From contig CAJNOP010000283.1 in assembly GCA_905250075.1 (NCBI GenBank), forward strand, positions 22,386 to 86,385: 64,000 bases of DNA, written 5' to 3'. The stretch comes from Rotaria sp. Silwood1. Taxonomy: Eukaryota > Rotifera > Eurotatoria > Philodinida > Philodinidae. Shown piece by piece: positions 16,675 through 29,355 of the stretch; positions within the stretch are counted from its first letter, which is position 1, and each line of letters starts with the position of its first letter. The notes under the pieces were generated by a model, which saw nothing but the letters and a program-made list of their open reading frames with translations, was not told where the DNA came from and did not search any database. The position numbers were made by a program, and so were the translations under genes.

Positions 16675-17472
16675 ATTATTTATTTGTTATTTACAAAAAC
16701 AAAAAACAAAAACAAAACATTTTTTTTTCAAATAATTAATTCGAAAGATTTTCTCAGTACTTTTCTTTTCTTTTTTTTTCTTTTCTGTATTAAATAAATT
16801 AAATAGAAATAATATTTATTATTTAATAGAATATTAATATTATACATTCAATCAGATTAATTCAAATCATTTTTTATTTATTCAACATCTCCTTCTTCTT
16901 TTTGAATTACAATTCTAACAACACTAGTTATTTGACATTTCCAAATATTTATTACAATTATATATCTTAAATAACACAGATTATATTCAGATGTTAAACT
17001 AGTTATAATATAATCTTGTTGTTGTTGTTCTTTTTAAATATCGAACATATAAATAATATCTTGTCTGTTATATTCAACGAAATTCAACATAATCGAATAG
17101 TTTCATTGTTTAAATTAATTTTTAAAAGAGTTCTTAATAAAATATGTTCAGTTATTTTAAAAAAATTTTATTCGATTTTTAATTAATTAAAACATTAAAT
17201 ATAATTATTATTATAAATTAACTTTAAATAAATTATAATTGAAATTGAAAAGTAATTTTGTTTGAAAACAAAAAAAGAAAGAGAAGAATTCGATGATAAC
17301 ATTCTATAGGAAATTTCGATTATTGTTAGATTTTCAAATCGAATAATATTCTATGTGTTAATATAAGACATTGATTTGAACGAAGGTTAAAACTTTTTCA
17401 AAATAGAAGAGTATATTTCAAGTTAAATGAATTTATATTGAATTTTGTAAATATTCACGTTTTATTTTGATT
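16675..17472. other. AT-rich intergenic region 3' of Pax
   Basis: No gene is recognised. The first part probably holds the Pax 3' UTR; several AATAAA-like strings occur (for example around 16793), but in such AT-rich DNA none can be singled out as the polyadenylation signal. Confidence 0.5.
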
Positions 17473-17486
17473 ATTATTTAATAGAA

Positions 17487-20400
17487 CGATCTGCCCACGT
17501 AACGGTACACCTCAGTAATTATTATAAAGATTTTAACGGATGACCAAGGACGTGACGGAATCACTGTCTGATGATCAAGTTTTTGTAAGAAAACATTGAA
17601 ATACAATTTTTCTTTCAATTTTTTATTTTAAACAAATCTATGACTCGAGAAAAGTGATTTTGGAACCCTATTGCTTAATAATATAGTGTATCTGCAATGA
17701 TTTCTTTTGTCACTAGAAATTATTTTGATGGCATACTATCTAGGTGAGAATAACTAGTGATAATATCATTATAGTCAAAATTTCTTATTTTTAACTCAGA
17801 ATATTTTTCTATCAACCATAGTCGACTGTTTTTATTATTTTTATCTTCTCTTATTTAATACTGTGGTATAATTACGAGCACGTGATTTTTACAGCTGTAC
17901 ATGTAAGTACAAGTGTAATTGTTTACGGTAGAAGAAGAGAATAAAATGTTAGACCAACATTACTATTTTAAACGATTTTTTTTTCCTATTCATTCTATTG
18001 TGCACTTTCTCTAGCACGTAGCCGTTAAATAGCCCAAATGTTGATTTTCTCTGACTGTCTTTTGTAAGTTTTTAGATAATTTTAGTTGTTTTTTCTAACA
18101 ATGCCATAGACAGCAGCAGAATGAGCACAAAATTATTGTGTGATTGATTAAAACAAAAGAAAAACAAATATATTAATTTTAAACGAAAAGACTGCGAATG
18201 GAAAGCTCGAAAAAGAGCTTTAATGAACATCAAAGAAAAAGAAGAATTCCTTGATCGTCATCGAATAGCTCAACGACGCTATCGTCAAAAAATTAAAAGA
18301 CGAAAATGATTATACAATGCAGCCTAGGTAGTTGAAATTAAAATTTTTTTATGTTATTATAACATTTTTCTCATTCAATTCTTCATATCGCAAACAAACT
18401 CTTGCTAAAGCTGTGAAGAAAGTTTTACAAGTATTGCCTAATGATCCAAATAAATGACATCAGGTTCTGAAACGTATTGGGCAGGATATAGGATTGTTAC
18501 CAAAACCAATATTTGATCGAACACAAGCAAATATATATGAAGCTGTTGGGAGAAGAGTTCATGATTTTTTACAAAAAGGATAGTATTTCCTGGCAAGCAC
18601 CTGGAAAACGTGACTATTCAACCATCTGAGAAAATGGAATTCGTGTTCAACATCAAAAAACGGTTTTTATTATACGACATTCGAGAGATTCATCAATTGT
18701 TTATTCAAGAACATCAAGGTATGAGCAAGTATTTTTCACTGAAAAAAATCTGATAAGTATAAGAATACAGAGTTAGATTGTGTTTTTATAAGTTGAAAAT
18801 AAAATTCGAGAAAAATTAAATCTTCGGTTTTTCCTCTGTCTGCATCTTTCAGAGACAGCCATTATATTTTACCTTTTATCGTTTTTATATTCCTTTAGAT
18901 ACATCGATTAGTCGATCATCATTTGATAAACTTCGATCAAAATATATTTTACCAAAGAAGACTTTAGCACATCGAATATGGGGTTTGTGTCACTCATGAA
19001 ATGTGAATCTGTTATTGAAAGTGTTGTCAAAAGAAGTACCAGGCTTAAAAAATAATTTAAATGAATTTTTATGTAAAATGGTATGTGATAAATCAGAAGA
19101 ATCCTGTATGATGTCGTGCTGCGATACCTGTGCAAAAAATTTCAAACAGCATATTATAAAGAAGATAATTGATAAAAAAAAATAATCAATTGGTTTCACT
19201 GGACAAATCTCTATGGGTGAGTGATGAAACAAGAATTCTCTGGTAAGAATAAGTCTAGATTATAATTACAATAGTAATAAATATTTTTTAATTGATTTCA
19301 TACTTATTACTTTAGGATCAGTATCGAAATGTGTTAAGTAATTAAAATATAAGACACCACAATATTTGTGGCATGTATACATTAAAAGAAAACAAAGCTG
19401 CTATTTTGAATATATTAAAAATAATGCAAGTGATTAAACTGTTATCTGTCAAGTAGATTATGTAGAAAATTTTTCAATTGATAATCAAAATCAAATACAA
19501 TTTGCACATTGGCACAAAAAGATATTTATCTATTTTTACTGCTTATATGCTTGAATGGAAGACAGTGTTACTGAAGGTCAATCATTTGGATTAGTATCAA
19601 ACTCTTTGAAGCATGATAAATCTTCAATAGTTACATGTTTACAAATTATTGTTGATGAAATTGTTAGTATGATGTCTGATGTACAAGAAATTATTTTTTT
19701 TCTTCGACAATGCATCCAGCCAGTTTAAAAATTGTTACATCATTAATTATTTAACAAATATGACGGATATAATGAATATTGATTTTAGTCGGAATTAGTT
19801 TGCCTCATCCCACGGAAAACGAATCGTGGATGGCATTGGTGGAACTTTGAAAAGGCTTGTATGGTTGGAAATAATGGCAGGAAGTCGATGCTCATCTGCT
19901 GAAGATTTTGTTAAAATATGTCATCAAAAGACAAAAACAATATCTGTTATTTTTGTAAAACAGGCACAATTAGATGCAACAAAGTCAATGCTGGAAAAAA
20001 AATCTTTTTGGGAATTAGTAGTTTGCCTGATATTCGAAAATAACATCACATTCAAGTTTTACATAAAAACGTAATTCAATATGCTCGTTATTCAACAAGT
20101 GAACATCAATATGTTTTTAGATTTTAGCGTTTATTTATTTGTATTTTATGGTTTTAGATTAGAAATTTTATATTATTAGAAAGTTATTTAAACTTATTTT
20201 CTTGGTTTTTCTCTTATCATGAAATAATAGCCTTTTAATTGTGAGGTAATACTATGCAACTTTCTGAAGAAAATAAAAGCTAAAAAAACATCATCATTTC
20301 TTGAATGGGATTCCGTCACAACGATTTTTTGTACCTAAAACATTAGTATTACACTTTTTTCCAGCTTTCTTTTTTCTACACATAGCTCGTCATCTGAGCT

Positions 20401-20695
20401 ATAACTTCTCTCGAGAGAGTTTTTTCATTACATTTACGAGTGAGCTACTCTTTTTCATTCTTTGAGCAACAGTCAAAATTCAAGTCTATTTTTGATGATT
20501 CCGTCACGTGCATACAGGTCAATCCTAAAGTAAACAACGAAACTTGAAATTTTATGAAACTTTCAGAATATGTAGGAAAATTCGACTTAGATAATATATG
20601 AGTATTTCAGTCTTATTCAACTTCATTTCATGGAGATAGGAAAACAGCAAGGTGAAAAAATATGATTCCGTCACGCTTGGACAGGCCAAGAAATA
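17487..20695 (+). mobile_element. 3.2-kb degenerate DNA transposon with repeated TGATTCCGTCACG motifs
   Basis: The unit is bounded by a 14-bp direct repeat, ATTATTTAATAGAA, at 17473-17486 and 20696-20709, which would be a target duplication if real; AT richness makes coincidence possible. Near the left end is CGTGACGGAATCA (about 17551-17563). Its complement GATTCCGTCACG recurs near the right end at about 20499-20511 and 20664-20675, with a variant at about 20309-20320. Such motifs would suit transposase binding sites. The interior is a chain of broken frames of one transposase-like protein. Boundaries are inferred from the direct repeat and the motif positions. Confidence 0.6.
18181..20071 (+). 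pseudogene. Remnant of an uncharacterised transposase-like protein family (DGIGG motif)
   Basis: Fragments in shifting frames read as one protein. They are a basic N-terminal stretch (KRKDCEWKARKRAL, 18181-18309), a PGKRDYSTI / RVQHQKTVFIIRHS block (about 18600-18690), a Cys-rich segment with MVCDKSEESCMMSCCDTC (about 19075-19140), QVDYVENFSIDNQNQ and AHWHKK (about 19450-19520), and finally SHGKRIVDGIGGTLKR (about 19809-19855). The last motif continues as the open frame 19826-20074. From memory, this order and the SHGK..VDGIGG..KR signature occur in many unannotated proteins of cnidarians and other invertebrates, but I cannot place it in a named superfamily. Multiple stops and frameshifts show it is inactive. 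Confidence 0.6.
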
Positions 20696-20977
20696 ATTAT
20701 TTAATAGAAATAAAATGTTTATCAATAATTCGATAAAGCAATTTATTTCAAGTTACTTCAGTATTTCGAATGAATATCACCCCTTGAATAAGCAAGACAT
20801 TTTAACAAATATGTTATCCATTAACAGTTTACCAAAAAATTCTGCGATTTGATTGTTTTGTCATTAAATAGCTGTTTAGAAAAAAAACTGATCATCAAAT
20901 TGAAAGTTGAATAAAATCATCGATTTATTGAAATAGTATACTTACTTAATCGATACATTATCCTGTATAATGGCAAA

Positions 20978-21262
20978 CATGTCAAACGTGAAAGTTAACT
21001 TTAACTATTTAATTATTCAAGTATTCAATAATGCAATTATTGTTGGTGGAGACTCATATGAGAGAAGCGCTTTTCTCGCCTAACTGACATATTATGTTAG
21101 CGTCGCAACATGGAGACTCGAAGCGCTCGACAAAAAGTCGAGACTCATGTACATCTCCGTGTACACAGTATTTTCAGCATCCGAAGTGATGCCTATACCA
21201 TCATCTTTGAATAGTTGAATACTTAAATAGTTGAATGGAACTTTGAAGTTTGAGGCAACTGA
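20978..21262. repeat. MITE with TTGAATAGTTGAAT-type inverted termini
   Basis: The left end (CATGTCAAACGTGAAAGTT then AACTATTTAATTATTCAA) is complementary, with mismatches, to the right end (TTGAATAGTTGAATACTT then GAACTTTGAAGTTTGAGGCA). The central part is GC-richer and contains short inverted motifs such as GAGACTC and GAAGCGC. Related ends occur at 28774-28815 and 39870-39940, so this is a dispersed family. It has no coding capacity. Confidence 0.6.
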
Positions 21263-21647
21263 AATAATAATCAATACTTTAAAAATAGAAATCAAAACTA
21301 AGAATTAATGACAAATTAATAAAATAAACTTTGAAATATTTTCTTATTGAATTAAATTAGAAAAACTAAAATGAAAACTTAATAAATAATCTTTAAATAT
21401 AGTTAAGAAATATTTCAAATGATAAATAATAAATATCTATTTATTTATTCTATGTTATGTTAAACGCTTATTTTTGCAAGTTTTATTTTTTAAAAATAAT
21501 TTATTTAAATATGAGAATTAAATATATTATTCTAAAAGAATTCAATGAATATATGTTTATTAAATAAAATAAAATTTGAATTTATTTTCATTCGTATGAT
21601 ATATAAAAATTGTAAAAGATGTTTAGTTTAAAATCATTTATTTATAT

Positions 21648-21738
21648 CCGAACTTAGCTCAGCTGGCAGAGCGGTAGGCTGTAATGGATATTCATCATAG
21701 AAACCTATAGGTCCCCAGTTCAAATCTGGGAGTTCGGA
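21648..21738 (+). tRNA. tRNA-Tyr (GTA) with an 18-nt intron
   Basis: The acceptor stem CCGAACT pairs with AGTTCGG (21731-21737), followed by discriminator A. U8-A9 and a D arm GCTCAGCTGGCAGAGC come next. The anticodon stem GTAGG pairs with CCTAT (21704-21708) across the loop CTGTAA..A, giving anticodon GTA at 21681-21683. An intron of 18 nt (21685-21702) sits directly 3' of position 37, the standard place for nuclear tRNA introns and typical for eukaryotic tRNA-Tyr. The T arm CCCAGTTCAAATCTGGG is intact. All four stems pair, so the gene looks functional. The intragenic A and B boxes (TTAGCTCAGCTGG; GTTCAAATC) imply RNA polymerase III transcription. Confidence 0.95.
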
Positions 21739-21743
21739 TTCCG

Positions 21744-21752
21744 TTTTTTTTT
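21744..21752 (+). terminator. RNA polymerase III T-run terminator of tRNA-Tyr
   Basis: A run of nine T residues begins six bases after the discriminator base of the tRNA-Tyr gene, the expected position and composition for polymerase III termination. Confidence 0.85.
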
Positions 21753-22426
21753 GTTTCCTTTGCAATTAAATATTTCGAAGTGTTCTATTTTAATTTTTTT
21801 TGTTTTATAAAATACAAGAAAATATTAAATTGATTTGAAAAAAATACCAAACAAATCAATTTAAATGAAATAATTAAATGAATTTGTTTGAGTTTAAAAT
21901 GAATATATTTAGTTATTCGATTAGATATGATATGTTACTAAATATATTCATCATTTTAATCATAAAATTTTGTTATTTAAAAGAAAAAATAAATTGTATT
22001 AATACGATAATATAGAATTAAACAAACAAAAGTAAGAACATATCTATTGATGTATATGTATTTTTCATTGATTAATATAATTGTATTCATTTTCAATGTC
22101 AATATATATATTTTTTTTGACAATTTAAAGATAAATTATTTCTAATAAATTCTTATTATAAACAAATAATAAAAATAATATATGATTGATAGAATATATC
22201 AATTTATTCAAATAATAATAACTATTTTTATATTTATTTATTTATTTATTTATCAATAATAAAAGAAATATTCATCAAATATTTTATTCTGAATATAAAT
22301 GTTTGATATAGAAAGAGAATTTTTTTTTATTTAAGAAGATTTTTATATGAGATTAAAAAAAAAGAAGAAAAAAAACCTAGATTAATATGAAAATAAAGTC
22401 AATTAAATAATAATAATCGAATAATT
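21753..22426. other. AT-rich intergenic region
   Basis: No gene is recognised. The region lies between the tRNA-Tyr gene and the 3' end of the minus-strand ankyrin gene, and so probably contains that gene's 3' UTR. A TATTTATT-type repeat is present at about 22232-22252. Confidence 0.5.
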
Positions 22427-23585
22427 TTATTTTTTTTGAATAATAGCTTTGCATTCTTCTGCTTCTCTTTCATCACAAAGAGCAGCTGCATCTTTTCCTT
22501 CATTATTTTTAATTGTTAAATCAGCATTAGCTGATACAAGTGATTTAAGAATTCGAGGTTTATTGAAAAAACAAGCAACCATTGCTGGACTATTTCCTCG
22601 TTGATCTTTACTATTAACATCTAAACCAGCTTTAATTAATAAATCAATACATTCTGGAGTATCAACCATAGCTGTTAACAAACAAAAAAGACATAAATAA
22701 ATAAATAAATAAAATAAATATTAAAACAAACCAGCAGCAGCAAAATGTAAAATAGTTCCACCATTATCATTTTTAACATCAATTTTTGTTTTCGGATATT
22801 CAAGTAATTTTTTCAAAATATTATCTCGATTTTGTCTTGCAGCAATACTAACTGCTCTTTCACCCATAAAAACAACATTTGGATCAGCATTAGCTTCAAT
22901 TAATGCATCTAAACATTGTGGACGATCATTTATTGCAACTCTATTAAGACAAAAAGAAAAAAAAACTTGATATTATTTGAAGAGGATTGGTTTTTTTTTG
23001 TAAATTGATATCATACTTGTGAATAGGTGCTAATTGAAGTTTATCAACATGATTAACATCAGCACCTTTTTTAACTAGAGTTCGAATAAGTTGTGCACGT
23101 TCAGTTTCAGTTATTGTTTGACCTTTATATGGACCATCAACAAGTATATGAATTGCTGTTAAATTATGTTCACTTTCACATTCATTTGGATTAGCACCAC
23201 TCTATATATCGAAAATATTTCATAGAATAATTTAATTTAATATAAATAATATATTTACATCAATTAAATATTGAATTGTATCATAATCTCCTTCAAAACA
23301 TGCTATTATTAATGTTGTTACTTTTGCTCGTGCTTCTCCAGTTTTATCATCATACATATTAATTAAACCATTCGGTGAACATTTACTAACTGCTTCCTTT
23401 AATTTAGCCAATTTTTCTTCCCGATTTTTATTTGATCGATCCATCGTCCATAATGCTTTTAAACGATCATCATGTTTATCATAGAATGGATGATTTTGAC
23501 GACTTTTTTTTATTAAAATAATCAAATAGTTAACGAATAGTTTTTAATTATAATATATTAAACAAAATAAAAATACAAACCTCAT
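22427..23585 (-). CDS. Ankyrin-repeat protein, 5 exons
   Basis: Minus-strand exons 23581-23585 (ATGAG), 23259-23502, 23017-23201, 22732-22940 and 22427-22671 join to 888 nt, a 295-residue protein. After a charged N-terminal region (HDDRLKALW, KNREEKLAKLKEAV) come ankyrin repeats. Repeat signatures include TTLIIACFEGDYDTIQYLI with SGANPNE, LIRTLVKKGADVNHVDK with LAPIH, CLDALIEANADPNV, TILHFAAA, CIDLLIKAGLDVNSKDQ with GNSPAMVACF, and LVSANADLTIKNNEGKDA. About six repeats are seen, and they make up nearly the whole protein. There are no membrane segments or catalytic domains, so a protein-binding role is likely, with unknown partner. The five-base first exon is unusual but gives the start MSRQNHPFYD; an alternative start is the in-frame ATG at 23523-23525, reading through the upstream intron end. 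The short introns match those of the kinase and Pax genes. Confidence 0.88.
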
Positions 23586-26161
23586 TTTTTGACTAAAAAC
23601 GTTTGTTTTTTTTAATAAATATATTTATTCGAATAAGTTAAATAATATGTTATCTATCTCTTTATAAACATTTATATATATATATATGTATGTATATATA
23701 CAGAATAAAAACAAAATCGTTGTTGCATGACATTCATTAGATAGAAAACAAGGTAAACGATGCGATTATTCAAGATCAATCTTTAATGTATATATGTGTG
23801 TGTGTGTGTTTTTCTTATTTTTTTCTTGATGTTTCATATATTATTCATATATGACAACATATTAATAGTTATTTTTTATTTTTGCTTTACCTTGAAGAAT
23901 ATTTCTGTTAGTCACAATATAATTATCAAAGGGAGATAAACAAACTCATTTGAATTCTTCAATATCACATATAATATATATATAATGAATAATAAATGAT
24001 TTTATATGATTGTTTTCATTATTCACAATTACTAATCGTTTTAATATGGGAAATAAATTTATTTTTATCGTTTGTTTTTGTTTTTTTATACAATCGTCAT
24101 TTCATTTTTTTTCTTATTTATTCTTATCAAATAAAATAAAATCAAATTAAATTCAATTTATCGATTTGAAAATTTTTCTGATAAATAAACATTAAAATAA
24201 ATCGTTGGTTTGTTTTTTGTTTTTGTTCGATTACAATTGAATACTTGAATAAGAATATATACGTTTATTAGATATATTTTATCTTCGATTCACTTTAGAA
24301 AATAAATATTTAAGCTTTTATTATTTTTAATTTCATAAGAATATTTCAACAATTTGATTAACATAAATATATGATTAATAATATATTTATATCGTATATA
24401 TATATTCTCTAGAAATCTATCAGTATAATTGAAAAATCTAAAATCATTTTTTTTGTTTAATATATTATACTATATAGAGGAGAAATCTAGAATAAATATC
24501 AAAAATTATACAAATAATAAAACAAATTCATATAAATCGGTCACTATTGATATTGATCATAAATAAGGATTGTTCGATCTTAAATTATTTAATAAGTGAA
24601 AATGATTATGATAAGAAATTCTTTAATTATTTTGTTACTTTTTCAATTGTTAATAGATTTTAATAATCAGTTAATATTAATATATTATTATAATAAAAAA
24701 AATAAATATTATTTGAAAATTGAACATAAATAAATGAAATATAATTAATTGTAAATAATTGAATAGATTTAAATATTAGTTTTTCAAATGAATTTATTTA
24801 TTTAACAAGTGAACAAAAACAAACAATTAAATTAATTAGAAATTAAAATTAAATCATTTTTAATATTAATTTATTCTATTTAAAAAAAATATTATTTAGA
24901 AAATAAAATCTTAAATATCAATATTCCACTAATAATCAATGGATTTTATCAATAAATATAGATTTTATTCGATATTGAATATAGTGAAAAATAAAACTGA
25001 TATTTAACATATAGGAAATTAATCAACTGATTATTTTAGATTTATTTAAAAATAATAGAAGCTTTTTATATAGATATATAAGATATTATGGCCATATTTT
25101 CAAAACTTTTATTCAATTTCATTAGCAGAAAAAGAAAACAAGTGATACTTTATTGAAATAACTATCGACTATAAACAGATCATTCACTAATATAACGTTT
25201 ATCGAATAATCAATATTGATATAATAATCAAAATTAATTTGTCTGAATATATATAGATATCTCTCTTTCTATTAAATAGAAATCTTATTATCAATATATA
25301 AGAGTGAACTCCTGTGTAAATAAACGGTTATCAAGACGATTTTTTCAGCTCGATATGGAACTCTTGACTGTTAAAAAGTTTAGGTTGGTTGAAAAGATTT
25401 GATTGATAGTCGAGAAAAATATTATTTAAATGCGTTTACTTTTTCAAATAATATTATTTAATTAGATTTGAAAGATATTTATTTCAAATGTGTTATTTAC
25501 CATTAATTTTATTATAAATAAAGATTCATTTATTCGACGATAATTTCTTTTTCTTTTTTCGTTGATATCGATAGTCAACCTATATTTGATAAAGTCATTC
25601 AATATATATTCACTTGAAGATAATCATTTTTGTTATAAATTATTTATATTCAATATTTTATAAGAAATCTAATAGAATATATATATTATATTGATTATAA
25701 TATATCGATTAATTTTGATAGAAATATTTCTAATATTTAGAATTAAATTAAAGTAAATTAATTTAATTTATTCAAAAAACAAAACAAAACATATCTATTT
25801 AATATATAAATTTATTTTTATTAACAATGATGAATTTATTAAAATAAATTTCGTTGACTTATTGAATGATTTAATAGTCAACAACTTATAAAATATATCT
25901 TTATTATAAAACGTTTTCAAATATTTATCATTAATTAAATAAATTAAAAATATCCTAGAGAAACATTATTTGACAAATATATGTTTTAGTTTTAGTTAAG
26001 TTAAACAATTTAATTGATCAATATATTCAATTGATAATAAGTCTTTCGAGAGATTTTTCATATTGAATTTAAATAAATCATATTTTATCATATTATATTT
26101 ACATTTTTATTTAACATAATTCATAAACAAAAACAAACAAAAAACATTTCAATCTATTCGA
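23586..26161. other. AT-rich intergenic region
   Basis: No gene or clear mobile element is recognised. Minor simple repeats are present, for example a GT run at about 23796-23810 and TA runs near 23675-23700. The first few hundred bases may hold the promoter of the divergently placed ankyrin gene. Confidence 0.5.
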
Positions 26162-26165
26162 TTAA

Positions 26166-27057
26166 GGGGGCCCCCCCCCCTCAGAAAATCCAATTTTTCG
26201 GAGATGAGTCGAAATTGAAGTTTTATCATAGGAAGATGCACTGAAGTCTCCTCTTTCAGAATATCTATGTTTTATCGAAAAATGAATTGACTTTGACGAA
26301 CTTTTCGTCTAAAACTTTGCTCCTACTATCATATTTTTCGAGAAATTTTCATGGGGTTTTTTCAAGGTTTTTCGACTTTTTAGGCTGCTTTCTCTTTGCA
26401 TCATCATTTCGTGAAGTTTTTTTATATACTAATCACTAAGAGGCTATCAACACTTAATATTAAGATCACACATTTATAGCCTGTCTTGAACATTGATATA
26501 TAAATCAGGTGATTTTCGGAAAAATCGACTTCTAATACTTATTTTTCGTTTTTCTCAAAATCAATTTTTTCGAGTTTACCGTTTACGCGGGCAAGTATTT
26601 CTCAATAACGACTCAATATAGAAGCGATAATTTTTTTTTGTTGAATAGAGGACAGTTAGGGCTAGATCCTCACGATCTCCGATTTTTGAATTTCTCTTTT
26701 ATTGAAATAAAAAACTAAGATATTTCAGTTTGATGAGCGCTTTGAATTTGCACATGTGACGAAAAAAGTGTTTTTAAAAATCAAATAAAGGGAAATTTAA
26801 AAATCGGAGATCGTGAGGATCTAGCCCTAAGGTCACTCTACAATTTAAAAACCAGCCCGACATGATTACATAGTAACCCCATTGTGAAATCCTTGCCCGC
26901 GTAACGGGTAATGAATTCACTAGAACTTGTGTATAAGTTTGAGATTTGGGGGAGATATTTTAACCATAATCTATTCTAACCAAGACTAACATTCTCTGAA
27001 ATTTTGGTTGAAATCGGATGAGAAAATAACAAAGTTCGTTTCTGAGGGGGGGCCCCC
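26166..27057. mobile_element. TTAA-flanked palindromic DNA element (892 bp)
   Basis: TTAA stands on both sides (26162-26165 and 27058-27061). The termini are inverted: the left starts GGGGGCCCCCCCCCCCCTCA and the right ends TCTGAGGGGGGGGCCCCC. Inside are further inverted pairs. GGGCTAGATCCTCACGATCT (about 26659) is complementary to a segment near 26805-26829, and ACGCGGGCAAG (about 26586) to CTTGCCCGCGT (about 26892-26902). TTAA duplication is typical of the piggyBac and Kolobok superfamilies; the G-rich terminus fits Kolobok slightly better, which is inference. No transposase frame is present, so it is non-autonomous. Its GC-rich ends stand out from the AT-rich host DNA. Confidence 0.8.
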
Positions 27058-28773
27058 TTAATTTAATAAATATATATTGAAAATTTTAAAACATAATATA
27101 TTATATAGAATGTCATTGTTATTAATCTCTTTAATAAATTAATAAAAATATAATCTTTTTTTTGTTTTGTTGAGTAATTAAATAAATATATTTATTTATT
27201 TCTATATAAGATATTAAATCTATCATCTAATATGTATAAAAAACTTGTTTAAAAGTATTTTCATATCAAGAATAAAAACAAATTTGAGAAAAGGACATTT
27301 TTATTTATCATCTTATATTGAAATATAATTGAAGTTATTTTTTTATGGAAATAAATATTTTGAAAAATAATTTTATTTAATAAAACATTCAAAATCTAAT
27401 ATAATCTTCAATAAAAAAGTGAAAGATAATATTTATCTTAAATTAATTTATTTTATCTATAACGAATGATTTAATTGACATTTATTATTAATTAATGTTA
27501 TTTGATTTTTTCTTATAGATTTTTTTATCAAAAAAAATATTTATTTTATTTATTAAATAATATTGTTAACATTTACATTATATATTAATTTAATTTAATA
27601 AAAATAATCTAAAAAATATTTATTCTTCTATGAATAATATCTTAAATCTCCTATAAATAAGACGATATTTAAGTGATTTATTAATATTATAAAGAATTTT
27701 AAGAAATTCAATCAATAAATATTATAAAATCGAACAGTTAAGAATCATTGTCATATATTTATTTTAGCTAATCTTTAAGATATTATTCGATTATCATTAT
27801 AAATAAAAGCAAATCGATCTATTTTCTAAAGTAGCACTTTTTTTGTTTAATGAATATGAGCGCGCTAATGTTAAACTGATATATTCATATTAAATATTAA
27901 AATGTTCGAGATAAATATTAATTGGTTATGTTTTATAATTCTATAATGCAATTATAGAATTATCATCAATAATAAATATAATCAAATAATGAAAAATTTT
28001 ATTTCATTTATACTAAACTAAAAACTAAACACATCATAAAAATAAAATTTTTCAAATTCGTTTTATTTTAATATGATTAATATTAATTTCGCATGAATTG
28101 ACAATATGTCAGTAAAATATAATTCAATATTTAAATAAAATGGTATAAAATCAATCAAATTAATAAACAGATTTGTGATCATCTCTATTTACTTTCGTTT
28201 ATTCTATGATTAAATCTAAAATAACTAAAATGTTTTCGTTTCAATCATAGAAATGATCATTTGAAACTACTAACTATCATCAATATGAGAAATGGAACCT
28301 TATCATTATCTTAATAATTATCATAAATTCACATATTATATCCAACTCAATATGAAAGATTTAATCGAATCGATTAATTCTGACAAATTATTTCATTGAA
28401 TAATTAATTCAAATGAACATTTTTTTTAGAAAATTATTCAGTTTTTTCCCTTATAGACTAAAATAATCGGCACTTCATTATAAATGAACGTATTTTATCT
28501 TCAATATTTGAAAAATTGATTATATATTTCATTTTATTCCAGTTAATAAACAATATTATTTTATAGAATATTTTAGATATTCATTTCACTAATAAACTTT
28601 TAACGTCAAAAAAAAAATTTTACTTTATAAAAGTCTCCTAGATCGAACAAGTATGAAAAAACAAAAAAGTGAAATATACAATCTATATATATATATATGT
28701 ATCAAAATTTGTAAAAAAATTTCCTTCGAGATTAATCTCAGTTATTGTTTTTTTCAATTGATTCGAGTTATTT

Positions 28774-28815
28774 CATACATGTCAAACTTGAAAGTTGAAT
28801 TCATCTATTCAATTT
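28774..28815. repeat. Single end of the TTGAATAG-type MITE family
   Basis: CATGTCAAACTTGAAAGTTG followed by AATTCATCTATTCAA closely matches the left end of the element at 20978-21262. No matching right end is obvious nearby, so this is a solo terminus or truncated copy. Confidence 0.5.
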
Positions 28816-29298
28816 TTATATTTTTTATGAGACTGTTTTTTTCTAAGTTTTTTTTGGAGTTGTTTTTTTTGTTACAAATGATATTAGCAAAGTTTTCGAA
28901 AATTTCACGAGACCTTGAAATCAACAAGAAAGGAAGTAAGATTGTGTTATACTGATCAATTTTGGATAGTTTTTTTCTTGAGAGTATGGAAGATAAGAAT
29001 TTGTGAAAGTGTTCAAATTTTTTCCTGATGACAAAAACTTAATCTTACACTTGTCTAAATCACATATTCACAATTTATATATAATGAAAACACTTACAGT
29101 TTTCTTTTCTTTATTTAAAATATTTAGTGTTTCTTCAATAAGATGAACAAATAAACTAAATATTCTAAGAAAAAAAAACAACAACATATTATTTAAATAA
29201 GTTATTAAAATGCTGTAACAGTGTGCATCTTCTCATTTTCTACACTGGTTTACAGGGAATGGAATTTATCAACAGGTTAAGTTAAGATTTAATAGAAA

Positions 29299-29355
29299 TT
29301 GTGTGTGGATGTAATTCTTGAATTAAACTCACATTCACACCCTCACACATACACT
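29299..29355. repeat. Telomere-like G/T-C/A hairpin
   Basis: A G/T tract (TTGTGTGTGGATGTAATT) is followed after a short spacer by a C/A tract (ACTCACATTCACACCCTCAC), which is roughly its complement, so the block can fold back. Similar blocks occur at 37571, 53644, 56228 and 61064. Confidence 0.55.
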
